Assembly (NCBI GenBank): GCA_018894105.1
Contig: CM032123.1
Span: 8,743,001 to 8,807,000, forward strand
From: Jacaranda mimosifolia
Taxonomy: Eukaryota; Streptophyta; Magnoliopsida; Lamiales; Bignoniaceae
Direction of reading: 5' to 3'
DNA: 64,000 nt
Shown here in pieces: positions 1 to 13,481 of this stretch. A program made the position numbers and the translations under genes. The notes under the pieces were generated by a model that saw only the letters and a list, made by a program, of their open reading frames with translations, had not been told where the DNA came from and made no database searches. The first letter of the stretch is position 1; the number at the start of each line of letters is the position of its first letter.

Positions 1-2400
1 ATACAGATAGGATTGATAATGTCACGCCCCAAAATCAAATCATACAGTCTAGTCTTGAGGCGTGAAACTCAATCTCAAACAAACGGTATCATCTATCCAA
101 ATTATACTCTTAAATAGAAAAAAAAACTCCAACATTAGAAATAATCCAAATAACTCTAGCAACAGAATAATTCAAAATGCCCAATATTCTTCCCTCAACT
201 AAAAGATCATTAAAAGAGAAAAACTAATTTGCTAACACAGTAATAAAACTAAAGCTATTGCAAAGTCCTCATCACAAAAGAAAAACCTTCAATCTTGGTT
301 CTCATCGAAGGCAGGTTCCATGTCCTCACTAGGACTACGATCTAGGTCTGCCAGAAGGAAGTTAGAGAAGAAAACGAGTGTGAGTAAAAGACTCAGTGAG
401 TGTTAAGTGTGTGCAACGTGAGTTCTTGAATTAAAAATCATTTGTACGGTGAAACGTTCGAGAATTATAAGTGAGAGTCATAAAACAATCTAGCAGTAAC
501 AGTCGAGAAGTTTATAAACAGTCGAACAGTAGCCAGTCAAGAATTTTATAAATAATTTTTTCGTAGACTAACAATTTAAATACGATGATCAGACAGTGTT
601 TGCTGTAGCCAGTTAACCATATGACTCCCACCGTAACAGTTCCTTATCGCTCCGGGCAAGGCGCGACCTTACCAAAAAGTGCCCGAGTGTCCCCGGGAAT
701 TCCTATGACCCACCTCAGTGACAAACGGCTTCTGTTGTGTGCTGGGGGAATTAGGCCATAGGGGCTTGGGGTTCAACCAGCTAGCCCGCTGCCTAGTGAA
801 GACCCTCGCACACCCAGACCAAGTTGGATCCAACTAACAGTAACAGTAGCAGTAGTAGTAGCAGTAGCAGTAACAGTAATCAATTGATCATCGAGTTTAA
901 TTTGCTAGTCTAGAAGCATAAAAAAAAAAACATAAAAGCATAGGTTTTCTTTTATCCAAAAATAAAACAAGAAAAATAATAATAATTCTTTTTTTTTTTT
1001 GTGCGCAGGGGAATACATATATAGTGCAGTGTAAGTTGAAAACAAGTCATGAACAATTATCATATAGCATATATCCTTCTGGATTTTGAAACATACAATA
1101 TATATATATAGGATTAGGCACTCACAGTACTCATTGATCGAATCAAGAGTCGGCTTTATCAAGTCAGGTCTTGGTACACCTGCCGAAACAATTTTTTTAT
1201 CAATTAACTTAATTAATGCCCAATTTATAGAACCTCAATTGCACACGAACCTACATCGTCCACAATATCATTTCTTCAATATAACTATGAAAATCAAATT
1301 CTCCAACCCTTTTTCTATACTAATAAGTATCAGTTTCAAAACAATTAAAACTAAACTTCTGAATGCACAATAATTTGACCCTAAATATACTCAATCAATT
1401 GGGTTTATCCTATATCTTTTTTCCACTTAAAATCCATTGGAAATCCCAAAAATTTAAGTAAAGAAATGTTAACTTAAATAAATTCTAAAATTTAATAGCA
1501 GAAAAATCCTAAAATTCTTATCACCAAAACAAGAAAAGAAAAGAATATTGTTCCAAGGGAAAAACAACAACATCCTGCCTGATTGGTAACCCGCTTCTAC
1601 TGCTTAAATTTGAGAAAGCAATTTTCATGAATTTGAGAACATAGCTATATATACATATAAATTGGATTTGCCATCAAAGCTTTAATTGGGAAAAAGAAAA
1701 GACAAAAAGAAATAGTTTCCAAGGTAGATATATATATATATATAGGTGTACACACATATAAATAGAATCTGAGAACATAGCTATATATATGAATACAAAT
1801 TGGATTTGCCATCAAATTAAGCTTCAATTGCTAAAAAAACAGAAAACAAAAAGACAATAGTTTCCAAGGTAAATATATATATATATATATATAGGTGTAC
1901 AAAAATATACATGCAGGCAAGTTCCTCTCATTCTCGGTTCTCTCACTCCTCTTTTTTTTTTTTTTTTTTTTAAAACATAATTTCATAGGAGGAGACAAAA
2001 TCTGCACACCGCACGTCACGACCTCTGCCGCTAGAAAACATGATTGGCACTAAACGCTGCATATGAATCACTAACCAATTTTTCTTCAACTAACCAATAA
2101 TCACAAATCAATTGCTTCAATTTAAGAATGAATCGCTAATCAATTTCTTTATACAGTCAAGGGTACTAACCAAATTTCCATAGTTTTTTTTTTTTCTTGT
2201 AAGGGGTCTGTGTGGGTCGCCGCCGCCCTCTTTTCCGATTTTCTTCTTCCCGTTCTTCCTTTCCCTTTTTTTTTCTTCTGCCGCAAAACTACCGTCCGTG
2301 TCGTATTCTCGCTCTTTTTTCTGCTTCTTTTTCTACTTCTTCTTCTTCTTCTTTTTTTATTGTGTGTAATTTAGTCGTATGACTAGGGTTTTAAATTGTA

Positions 2401-2710
2401 GCAACAGTATATATACAAAAGAGTAATCTAATTTAAGAAGGACTCTAATTATAATTCTACATGGACTAAGATCCAAGCCTACTGCTAATCTTAATGTTAT
2501 TTATACGGTGCCAATAGTTCAAGATTCTTCGTAATACTATAAGATTAATTAAGTATAATTAAATCTTTCAATCCTTTAAAATTAGAATATCCACATATAT
2601 ATATATATATATATATATTGTAGCTATCACTATTGGACTGTGAGGTAATTTATTTATATATATATATAATATTACGAAATGATATTTTTATGCCTTACTA
2701 CAACTTTAAT
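2401..2710 (+). repeat. 310-bp direct repeat, copy 1, inside the solo LTR
   Basis: Nearly identical to 3677-3986, same length and orientation. Both contain an AT microsatellite and end in CAACTTTAAT. The ends are not TG...CA, so this is not obviously a nested LTR pair. Confidence 0.85.
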
Positions 2711-3676
2711 TCTAGAGCATAGGTGAAGAAATTGAATATGTGTGTGTATATATATATATATATATTATATAAAAGTTATTTAAATGAACATATAGATTTA
2801 TGCTTGTTATATTTGTCATTTGACTTTCATGAATTAAATCTCAATTTTTTGTAGTATTTTTATAATTTCCTAGAATGAGAAGATGGGAACAATTGTGTTG
2901 ATATACCATATAGACTAATACAATTTCATAATATCAGTTTCTTGGATTCAGAGCTAATGAACAATTAAGGTATTCTATTTGTGCTTATGCCTCCCCGCAG
3001 CTGTTTCTAAAATTTCTTGGAATTGATCTTTTACTTCCCCATTTGTGTTTTTTCATTATAAATCATAGTACTAATGTTTTTAGAATTATCTGAAATCATC
3101 AGGTGTGGATTGATAGTGTGACAATAAAAGTATTGCACGTGCACTAAGCCTGGGAGAGGGAGGAAGGCCGCCAGTACGACCTGCAATAGTTAAGGTTGCC
3201 TTATTTGGCCAGCAACAGAAGACAATTTAGATTAAGATTTGCATAGGAACCAACAGTTAAGGGCTTAATGACAAGGAGAGCATTACTTTTGTCGAGGTGA
3301 ACTAATGACTTTTTATGATTGATAAGGTTTAAATGAACCAGTTTCACAACCTCTTGTTTTACTTGATTCTATAATTCTTGATTTTTGGTAGCAACACTGC
3401 TAACTTTTTTCACCATTACTTTATTTATAGGATGCTTGGACGACAACACTTCTATTGAGAATAAAGGAAGCCTTGAAGGCTAAAGAGCTACAGGAGGGTG
3501 ATCTTACTTAAAATTTTGTTTTCTTTGATAGTTGCAGGCTCGATTTGTTTTTTAATAATGATTATGTTTGAATATTCTATATCATCATGCGTTTTCTACT
3601 GTGATTTTGTGTATTACTATTTAATTTTCTATCTGGAGTGAATATGTCTGCATTTATAAACAAGATCATTTTACAT
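2711..3676. other. Unique spacer between the 310-bp repeats
   Basis: About 970 bp present once in the LTR. It has a less AT-rich patch at about 3105-3240. No continuous reading frame of note. It could be a captured genomic fragment or simply LTR sequence; I cannot tell. Confidence 0.35.
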
Positions 3677-3986
3677 GCAACAATATATATACAAAAAAGT
3701 AATCTAATTTAAGAAGGACTCTAATTATAATCCTACAAGGACTAAGATCCAAGCCTCCTGCTAATCTTAATGTTATTTATATGGTGTCAATAGTTCAAGA
3801 TTCTTCGTAATACTATAAGATTAATTAAGTATAATTAAATCTTTCAATCCTTTAAAATTAGAATATCCACATATACATATATATATATATATATTGTAGC
3901 TATCACTATTGGACCGTGAGGTAATTTATTTATATATATATATAATATTACGAAATGATATTTTTATGCCTTACTACAACTTTAAT
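3677..3986 (+). repeat. 310-bp direct repeat, copy 2, inside the solo LTR
   Basis: Second copy of the block at 2401-2710, differing at only a few positions; it runs to within 70 bp of the LTR end. Confidence 0.85.
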
Positions 3987-4150
3987 TGAAATAATAAATA
4001 AAATAAGGTAAATTAATTAATTAAATATGAAATAAAGTTTTGGGGCATTACAGATAAGATTATAATGATATAATAGGATCACAATGTTGAAGATAAGATA
4101 ATACCGTATTTGATACCTAGGATTACACATAGCGAAATTCAAATGACAAG

Positions 4151-5307
4151 GCTTTGTTTGCTTATGTTTTGGACGTTTTTTGAAAAATATTTTCGAGACT
4201 GTGTTTTGGGAGTTAAATTCAGGGAATGTGCCAACTATTTAGTTTTGTTTTGGGAAAACATGGAGAATGAAATGATATGTAAACGTTAAATCAATTACTT
4301 TGTCATTGGATTTGTATCGTGAAATTATATTTTTAAATTTAATATATATATATATATATAGATGATTGATATATGTATATACATTTGTCATATTAATATA
4401 TGATTGTGGAGAAATGGTGTGTAATTGATTTAATTCTAAATTTATTTTAAAATATTTTATAATTAAGAAATTATATGACATAATAATTTGATTAAATAAA
4501 TAAAAGCAAAAAAAAATTAAAACAATAATATTTAATAATAAATCTGTATTTAATGATCATTAAACAAAAGAAAATTATTAATTATTATGCCCTGTTATTA
4601 AGTAATTTTTTTAAAATTTCTATAATTAATAATAGTAATAGTAATTAATTAAGTAATATGTGAAATAATATTGATAATATTTTAATTAGCGTGTAATAAT
4701 TAATATTCACTAATTTAAACAATATTTTAATTAGACTTCAATGAATAATATTTTTATTAAAAAATATATGAGTTAATGAAATATTATATTTTAATAAATC
4801 TATAATTATTAATATATTTACTGTTTAAATAAATAATTATATATAAATTGATAATAATTAATATAAATACTATTAAATAAAAAATAAATATAAATATGTA
4901 ATAATTAGTTTAAAATTAATAAAAAATTAAATTTATAAATAAAAAATAAATAAATTAATGAAAATATATATTAATTATTAAATAAAATAACTGTAATATA
5001 CTTAAAATATTTACTTTGTAATTAGTAAATAATATAGTGAATTATAAACTAATTATTGGTAAATAATATTTTTATTCAAAAATAAAAAATAAATAAAATT
5101 ATATTTTTAAATATTTTTGGATGATTATGGTAATCTATTTGATTAATATTTCATTGAATTTTTTAGACTATTTAAAAAAATATCACTTTATACTTTTTTT
5201 TTTTTGGTTAAATACATAACTAAATGCAAAGAATAATAATAATAATAATAATAATAAAGTAAAATTTCAACATTTTAAATTTTAATATATGTAAGTATAT
5301 AAGTAAA

Positions 5308-5343
<36 letters not shown>

Positions 5344-5575
5344 AGTGAAGTGAATTGAGAAAATGACAAATGATTGAGTAATGTGAAAGGTATAGTGAAA
5401 AAAGAAGGGAGTAGTTTACTTTTTTTTTTTTTTTCTTTTTTTCTTTTGGGGAGTATTTTGGGTAGAAAAAATGTGTTTTTGGAAGTATAACTTGGGGAAT
5501 GAAGTTGCTTGTTTTGTATTATTTTGGGAGTTGAAAAATGTTTTGAGAAAACATAACCAAACTAGCCCCAAGTCT
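4151..5575. mobile_element. Putative Harbinger/Tourist-like non-autonomous element
   Basis: The left end (GGCTTTGTTTGCTTATGTTT) resembles the reverse complement of the right end (GGGGCTAGTTTGGTTATGTT), giving imperfect terminal inverted repeats. The interior is very AT-rich with no coding frame. Tourist-like elements commonly begin GGCTTTGTTTGG or similar. The 3-bp target duplication is ambiguous. Confidence 0.4.
5312..5339. repeat. (TG)n microsatellite
   Basis: About 14 uninterrupted TG dinucleotides. An (AAT)n tract lies just upstream at about 5231-5257. Confidence 0.95.
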
Positions 5576-7509
5576 TTTTTCTATCCATGATAAAGAATTA
5601 CACAATCTTGACCAATTTATAGGGATTATTTATCAATTGTTAGATCAATTATGGACCAGACCATTATCCATCAAAGGCTTGAAACACTAAAACCAAACAT
5701 TTAATGGGGCTTGATGTTATAATCTATCAAGCTCCATCCCATAATGCAAACGGATCCTGAGGATATAAAAATAGCTTTGAAGGGACCTGTCCAAATTATA
5801 TCATATATACATTGGTAAAGGCTTTTGGGCTTTGCAAATTATCTAGCAGAAAGTAAAGGATGATAAGTACCACAGAAACGAATAGGAAAAGAACTTGAAA
5901 ATCAAAGTGGAGGAACGTTCCTCCTGCAATTGCTTGTAGAGTTGCCTCACGTTTTTTTTTTGTTTTAAAAATACGCTTGATAGCCCAGGTCACGTTAGGA
6001 TGTGGGTCTCATGTTTTTGAGACATACTGTGCGCATATAAGATTTAATAGAACTTAATTTTGACTACACGCAGTTTTTCCACTAGTCTTTTCGAATTATT
6101 TGTTGACTTATTTTCATTTTATTATATTTATTAATTAATTATTTTTTTGAAGTATTTAAATTTATAATAACACATTAACATATAAAATTACTAATGAAGA
6201 CCACTTATTAATTTTGGACAATACACATTTTTTGATTTTCTGTTGTAATTAAAAAACGCATGATACCGGTCATGGTTGGATGTGGGTCTTTAAAAGGACT
6301 TCTAAGGCAGGCCCTAGAAGTCATGTTTCTGAGACATACTGTGCGCATATAAGATTTAATAGAGCTTAATTTTGACTGCATGCAGTTTTTCCACTAGTCT
6401 TTTCGAATTATTTGTTAACTTATTTTCATTTTATTATATTTATTAATTATTATTTTTTTAAGTATTTAAATTTATAATAACACATCAACATATAAAATTA
6501 CTAATGAATACCACTTATTAATTTTGGACAATACACATTTTTTGATTTTCTGTTGTAATTAAAAAATTAATAAATTTCAAATTAACCGGATTAATTGAAA
6601 ACGCACCCAAATTGATTGATTGAAAATATAATATTCATTTTTAGTGGAAATGTTATCAAATTAGTAAATGAATACATACATATATATATATAATATTTTA
6701 AATTAAACAAAATTCTATGTATTAAATTTATAATTTAATTCGACAAAAAAAATTTATAAATAATTTAACAAAAAAGGTGAAAAAAAACATATTTAATGGC
6801 ACTTATTTTGGACTACAAGCAATATTTTCACACTTTGTTCGTCATTGTAATTTTATGATTTATTTATTTTAATTAAGATTATTAATTTATATTTTTTTCT
6901 ATTAAAATTCCAAATAAAACCAAAAACCAAAACTCACAAAATAATAATTATATCTCATACAAATCTCTTAAACATATTTAAAAAACAACCTCACAATCAA
7001 TCACAACATCAAATCACATCAACCCATCACATCATTAAAATCATTACATTTAACCTCACAATCTCATCTCCCATTCTCACATCTTTTAAATACCCAACTA
7101 TTTTCAAAATCTCTAAAATACAATAATATGAAATCAACCTCACAAGCAATCACAACCTCCGTGTTTCTACTTCTAATCTTGGGCTCATTTGCTTAGCAAC
7201 TAGTATGGTTAAAATCCTGCAACCAATAATATGAACCCAACTGCCTTTTGTTGATGCCAAATCTTTCATTTCTCTACTCTTACATAAAGAAATATCTGTA
7301 GACATTCTATAAAATATTCTCCACAAATTTTAATACATCAACCTCAGGTCTATAATTTCAAAAATTCAGCAATCCGATTTTTAGCGAACGAATACCCCTA
7401 CTTATTAGGGAGACCAATGCTGCAACTGAAAATAATTAATTCTTCTAAAGTAAGTGAACTAGAATAATTGCTAATATCTTACAGGCTCTTGTAAAAAAGG
7501 GGACGTCTT
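5576..7509. other. AT-rich intergenic DNA
   Basis: Apart from the tandem duplication at about 5985-6560 I see nothing coding. The stretch 6900-7200 is a run of C-poor, A-rich sequence with no recognisable element. Confidence 0.6.
5985..6560 (+). repeat. Imperfect tandem duplication, ~312-bp period
   Basis: The block beginning near 'gttaggatgtgggtct' and containing 'gagacatactgtgcgcatat' occurs at about 5995 and again ~312 bp downstream, followed in both by the same AT-rich tail ending 'tctgttgtaattaaaaaa'. The second copy has a short extra segment (about 6297-6322). Confidence 0.8.
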
Positions 7510-7934
7510 TAGGGATGGCACTGAGGCGGGTTTTGACTCAATACGAATCTATCCCACAAATATTTTATACAGCTGCTATCCGCTCCTTCCTGCGGGTTTA
7601 AGGAGTGAAAATTCGAACCCTACCTGCAATATAAATGTAGAACCCGAACCCTATCTAATTCTACCCGTACCTAATTAATATTTTTCTTTTTTAAAAAAAA
7701 TACCATCCACTATACAATTAATGAAATATTACAGTTTTAACTCAAATATTATATAAATTTTATGTAAAACAAATAAATAGAAAGTTTTTGAGCATTTTCT
7801 AAGCATTTTGAATTTACTCTTAGATACAATTAACGAAATATTACAGTTTTAACTCAAATATCATATAAATTTTGCGTAAAACAAACAAATAGAAAGCTTT
7901 TAAGCATTTTCTAAGCATACTAAATCTACTTGTA

Positions 7935-8138
7935 GGGCCCATTTACTTTTAGATATGAGATGTGGAGTGATAGGATGAAATGAGGGATGAAAAGTGGGAT
8001 TAAGATAATTTAATATTTGATGAAGTATATTTACTTTGTGGGATAAAATGCAGAATGATGATGGATAATATTATTATTTGTTTACTTAAATGGGTGATAA
8101 AATATGGATAAGAGCTATTTGACATTTATACCCTTTCC

Positions 8139-8173
<35 letters not shown>

Positions 8174-8570
8174 ACAACAACGACAACAATAATAATTATT
8201 ATAACAACAAGAAGACCACCACCACCACCACCACCACCACCAACAACAACAATAATTATTGTTGTTGTTGCCGTTATAATAATAATAGTAGTAGTAGTAG
8301 TACTACTACTACTACTACTTCAAAGTTGTAACTAAAATTAAAAATCAGGTCGCGGCAAACAGAGAGCTGAATTTAATCCCTCATCCCACACAAACCCAGT
8401 TTTGTGGGATTTTTTCATCCCATCAAATTAGTGGGATTCCAGATCCCATAAACAGTGAGCACAGTACCGAGCCATGAGATATCCACCTGGCTTTCATCAA
8501 ATGAAGTAAACAAAGGATGTGGGGGGATGTGGGCTTTCATCCCCCCATATCTAACAAAGTAAACAGACTC
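7935..8570. mobile_element. Nested MITE-like element
   Basis: The left end (GGGCCCATTTACTTTTAGATA) and the reverse complement of the right end (GAGTCTGTTTACTTTGTTAG) are similar, and both are followed inward by AGATATG and GGGATG/GAGATG motifs. This resembles PIF/Harbinger MITEs. The flanking trinucleotides are GTA and TTA, so the duplication is imperfect. Confidence 0.45.
8141..8320. repeat. Mosaic trinucleotide microsatellite cluster
   Basis: Successive trinucleotide runs: (ATT)n, AAC/GAC/AAT units, (ACC)n, (AAC)n, (TTG)n, (AGT)n and (ACT)n. Reading frames through it encode only runs of Y, N, T and S and are not genes. Confidence 0.95.
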
Positions 8571-8921
8571 TTAGGAGTCACGAATGTGAGAAATGGGAGG
8601 GAAATAAAAAAAACTACTAACATAATTTAGGGTTTGTAGTATATATATTTTTTGTAAAAAAACTAAATTAAATATATATATATATATAATACTTCAGGAT
8701 GGGTTTACTATAAACCCAAACTCGATCTGACCCATACCTATTAGAACCCAAACCCGATCCGATCCACTGCAGAGCAGGTTTTCTACCCACCCAAATCAGA
8801 GCGGATCGAAGTGTGTACCCACGGATTGGGCATAAATTGTCATCCCTAGATGTCTCTGGACTCCTCCTGCAAAGATTACTTCTCACTAGACTCGAATCTT
8901 GACCTCAACCCCAGAGACTCG

Positions 8922-9884
8922 GGGCTTTCTACCATTAGGTAGCCTCGTACCTACCTGATGGTAGTCAACCAATGAAAAAGTGCCACTTAAAATTTGGTAT
9001 GATTCATGTGCTCAGGCTGACAACACATGAGGAAGGCTATTGACAAATTTGTCCTCATCTAGCACTTTATGTATTTTTTTAAATATAAAAACATGATGGC
9101 AGCATAAATGTTTGCAAAATAAAGCCACTCAAACAAAAAAGTCACTACTATGAGTTGCGATTCGAGTGGAAAAATTATTTTAAAATAAAGATCAATCTAG
9201 ATTTTCCGTCAAAAATAAGTGGTGGTTGTATCATTTACTGTAGCATTTAAAAAATGTGAAATATGCCAAATATTTGCGTGGTAGAAAATTTATTTCAATC
9301 AAATTGAACAAGAAAATTGCTACTATAAGTAGCGACTAAAGTGAAAAAATAATTTTTATTTCGAGAGGAATATAGATTTTCTGTAAAAAATAAGAGGCCG
9401 CATTGGAAAAACAAAGGAGTCGCTAGTGTGAGCAGCAATTTAAGTGTCAAAATTATTTTTAAATGGGTGCAATGTGTATTTTTTTGTTTAAAATATGATG
9501 TTGTGCCATTTGCTTCAATCAAATTTTAACTAGTCAAACAAAAAATCACTATTATGTTCAAGTAAAAAAAATTATTTTTAATTTAAGAGCAATGTAGATT
9601 TTTTGTTTATGCAACGGTGAAATTTTGAATAGACAAAATAATCGCTAGTTTGACTAACGATTTCTTTTGAATAAGACACTAGCAATTTCTTTTGAATAAG
9701 ACAAAATAATTGTTAATTTGACTAGCGATTTCTTACTTGCTCATCACTTTTCGTATAGAGACATATTTGTCTTTTACCATACCTCACAATAGTACCTCTT
9801 GAACGGTTTGGATTTTATTAAAATAATACAACAATTGGAAATCGTCAGTAGGTACGACACTTACCTAACGGTAGAAAGCCCGCA
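8922..9884. mobile_element. Putative TIR element with degenerate internal repeats
   Basis: The sequence from 8922 (GGGCTTTCTACCATTAGGTA) recurs inverted at 9843-9884 (reverse complement begins GGGCTTTCTACCGTTAGGTA). Between them lie degenerate repeats of a motif like 'actatgagttgcgattcgag' at about 9142, 9316 and 9418. No coding capacity; superfamily not identified. Confidence 0.5.
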
Positions 9885-9948
9885 AAGACTCATTACGAAC
9901 AAATACTCTAACCAAAAGCTGACAAACACGCTTGCGACATGCTATTAG

Positions 9949-10905
9949 GGGGAGTCTATAGTGAGGTATGTTCGTATTACCTCAAATGAGGTATCATTAA
10001 ATAAATGACACGTGACTATTTTACAATAGTTTATCGCTCAATGTACAATAAGTTGCAGGTAAACATTTTAAATTTTTATTACATTGAGTGAGTGTTAAAT
10101 ATTTTTAAAAAGTAATTAAAATATATTTCTTAAAAAATAATTAAAATACTTTGCCTAATTTTAAATTTTATCTTCTGTCTATCTCCTCTCTGTTGAAGGT
10201 TGGCTGATCCTTGTTCTCCTAAATTTTTTTTTCGAAGTCCCAATCTTGGAAAACCCGCCTCAAGAAAAAAGTTATTATCTCTTTTTCATTAGAGTTAGAT
10301 GTAAACTTACTCGTATTTGTAAGTATAATTGGGCGGCTCTCACCTAGGTTTGCCTCTAAAAACTGTAGCAACCGAGAAGATATATATAACGCATTGCATT
10401 CTGTGTTTGCCTCCTAAGGTATTGTACCAATCGGTTAAGCGAAGATGACGGGGGCAAAGAGAGGAACGGAGAAATTACTCGCGGTGGTAAAGGAAATTTC
10501 ACGCCGCCGGTGATGGAGAGGAAATTGTGCTGCCGTAGAGAAACAAATTGGAGAAAACAATAAACAGATTGGAGATTAAATTTTAATTTGAGTCTTTCTT
10601 AATTTAGGATGGGTTTTTAATAGAAAATAAAAGAAAAAGGATACTAATTAAATAAATTTTTAATAATAAAATTTTATTATTGACAGTTGTTATTTTAGTG
10701 TAATGAACCAATAGCATACAATCAAAATTAACCGTTAACTTGTTGTCCAGGTAGCAGATTAAATATACTTATTACGCTGCCAAATAATCATTTAAATGAA
10801 GGGTTATGATTTTATATTTTAAATCTAATTGCTCATATTAAAAGTACATTTACAAACCTCATATGAGGTATATACTGTGAGGTTTGCACCATAAATTACT
10901 CCTAC
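9949..10905. mobile_element. Non-autonomous element, family X copy 1
   Basis: The ends carry inverted motifs around the short palindrome ACCTCA-N2-TGAGGT (about 9980 and about 10855). Two long segments match the element at 13482-14631: the left ~170 bp and the right ~200 bp (for example 'ttatgattttatattttaaat'). The middle (about 10190-10560) is not shared and is less AT-rich. I call them one family because both ends correspond in order. Confidence 0.6.
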
Positions 10906-13481
10906 AAAACTTGGAATAGGATGATAAAACACTTAAGAATCCCAAGAAAATGTGCAGGAGGACGACCCCCACGCATGCACAAAGGCCTAACCCCAACATG
11001 GCCACCCGAGGAGATAGGCAGCTCACTAAGACGATTGCTTGCTCGGGCGATCGCTCCATGGCCAGGCGCACAAAAAACATAGCTGGCCGACCTTGTAGTC
11101 GCCCATTAGCCTAGAGATGGATGCAGCCAACTGCCGCTTACATCATCACCAAGTGGGCTTAAACCGTCACTATCATCCCTACCCCACATATGAGGGCTTG
11201 TCTATGGTCCGATAGCACATGTACCTGTCGCATCATAGTGGCCAATGGGAAGATGACAACTCAGCAATTTTTGGCTAAATTAAAAAAGGGAGTGATGGGT
11301 ATATTTTTAAATGAAATGAGAAAGGATAAATTTAACCCTAAGCATTGAAAATAATTTTAAAAGCAATATAGTACCGTCTGACTGTTTGAGTTGACAAAAT
11401 GTGAAAGAAAACCCATTTATTTAATGCAAGAATGAGAAAAAGGCAATAGAGAAGCTTTCTTCCATGGAAACGGAGGCTTGGAAGAAGAAATTTATTTTGA
11501 AAGGAAACCCACTTTAAGTGTTTTAATTTTTTAAATATTTGAAAATATTTATTTTTAATAAACAATTTTAATAATTATTTATTTATTTTTATGTTTTGCT
11601 GAAGTAGTTTGTGGGGATAATACTACAATAATACAAAATAATTCTTGAAATGATAAGTTTTGTAGCAACTTTTAATTTTCATTTCATATTTGCAAAAAAT
11701 TTCTTTAATGATTATTACATTACAATTTAAAAATTTTTCATTATTGTACATAAATATTTATATAACACCCCAATAATAATATTTCATATTTATATAACAT
11801 CTCAATAATAATATTTATATAATAATCATATATATAACATCATTTTCTTCCATTTATAAATATACATACATCTACCAATCATTCTAATTATACTCACATT
11901 TATAATTAATATAGAAAATCATTTCACCTCACTAAATAAAAATAATTGATGTGCAATTATATTAAAATTTGTCTACTTGCAAGCTTTCTAAACAAATAAT
12001 TTTTTTCCAAAATATTTTCCTATAATCCCAAAATAAAGAAACAAACAACTATCACATTTCCCTTATCCATTTTCCTAAACAACTTATCCTAAAATATTTT
12101 TCACAATTCAACCAAAATATAACTAACCAAAGCTTTAATTTTTAAAAGATTAATTATAAAACATAAAATAAAAAAATAAAGATAAATAAATCAAGAAATT
12201 TAAAAACATAAAATCAAAAGTAGAAGTCCTAAGTTTTCTAAAATTAATTATAAAAAAATTAAAGTCTAAAATTAAAAATAAAAAATACTTAAATATCTGA
12301 AAAGCTACTACTATATATTTCCCGCTCCCATTTCTCCAAATAAGAATAATAATTTTTAATTATATTTTTTTCTTTTATATAACTTAAATTTTATTTTATT
12401 TAATATTTATTTTTAAAAATAGTTTAACACAATTTTCGGATTCTAATGTAATGCAATGATTCAAAATTTCCACAACTCATGGTTATGAATTGTGGCTAAA
12501 AGTAGATTTATTATAAGTTCTTTACAGATAAAACTAATTGTAAATACTAAATATACATTGATTAAGTTTTCTCAAATATCATGATAAACATAGTTATATG
12601 TGTTAATTTTTTCAATTAAGCTTTTAACTTAGTTTATAAATTACTCATTTTATCTTTCACTTTTTGAAACATTTTTTTAAGGATAAAAACCTCCCAGTGG
12701 CAACAAGACAATATTTTGATATCACTGGACTTATGTGTTAGGTGATCTTATTCCTAATCGTCACTAATTTTAAATCAATTTTAAGCTACTGATTTTCTCA
12801 TCGTTCGCGCACTTTTATTAAAATAATACAATTTAAAACATCACAATATATATATAAATATAATTTAAGAAAAACTATAAAAGAAGAAATTAAGTTTGCT
12901 ACTAGGAATTCTAACAATTTTTTTTTAATTTATCTTTTTTTATTTTTTATTTTATATTCTTAATTTGTAATAGAAATTTTTAAATTTCTAGTATCGGACT
13001 TCTAAAAATTAATTATAAAACTTTAAAAATATTAACTAAAAAGTTTTTTTTTTTTTAAATCAACATTAGAAATAATCACTTTTGAAAACTTAATCATAAA
13101 ATGTAAAAGTATAAAATTAAAATATTAATAATTTAAAAGAAAAAAACGTGAGAAATTTTTAAGCCCCACACCCCCGCTACCCTATTTCCCCATCCTCCAA
13201 CTCTGAAGCCCTCCCTCCCATTATCCCCCCAATCAAAAGTCAGGATATGTCATATGTCATATGTCATATGTCTAGCTTTAATTTAACAAAAAAATTAAAA
13301 ACAAATAGATATATTTTCTTTAAGGGAAAAAGCCCCATCTTTATTTAAAAATGAAGCAAGATAAAAATTTGAACATAACTTATGTTTCATAACATGCTTT
13401 TTTAGTCAAATTTCTAACAATTAATTCAAAAGTAAAAATTCAATATGAAGATGCATTAAAGGCATGATTGTAACACATGTC
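10906..13481. other. AT-rich intergenic DNA
   Basis: No gene supported. A less AT-rich patch at 10930-11260 has no homology I recognise. At about 13243-13271 there are four tandem copies of ATATGTC. The stretch 11990-12140 resembles the end of a Tourist-like MITE but no partner end was found. Confidence 0.55.

Larger units (their letters stand above)
20..4052 (-). mobile_element. Solo LTR of a Ty3/gypsy-like retrotransposon
   Basis: The block starts TGTCACGCCCCAAAA and ends TTTTGGGGCATTACA, so its termini are near-perfect inverted copies (13 of 15 bases), as in LTRs. It is flanked on both sides by GATAA (15-19 and 4053-4057), a 5-bp target duplication. No primer site, gag or pol lies inside, so it is a solo LTR left by LTR-LTR recombination. 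At 4033 bp it is long but within the range of plant gypsy LTRs. Minus orientation is inferred from the order of internal motifs (the 'agtaaaagactcagtgagtg' region lies near the plus-left end, as in the cluster at 24 kb). Element family (Tekay/Del-like) is inference. Confidence 0.8.
7510..8848. mobile_element. Non-autonomous hAT-like element
   Basis: The left end is TAGGGATGGCA and the right end is the reverse complement of TAGGGATGACA, a TIR type frequent in plant hAT elements. The flanking octamers GACGTCTT (7502-7509) and GATGTCTC (8849-8856) agree at 6 of 8 positions, fitting the 8-bp target duplication of hAT. No transposase is present. A second element (7935-8570) appears nested inside. 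Confidence 0.55.

Noticed and set aside
8104..8331. 75-codon frame rich in Tyr, Asn and Thr
   Set aside because: Translation of trinucleotide microsatellites.
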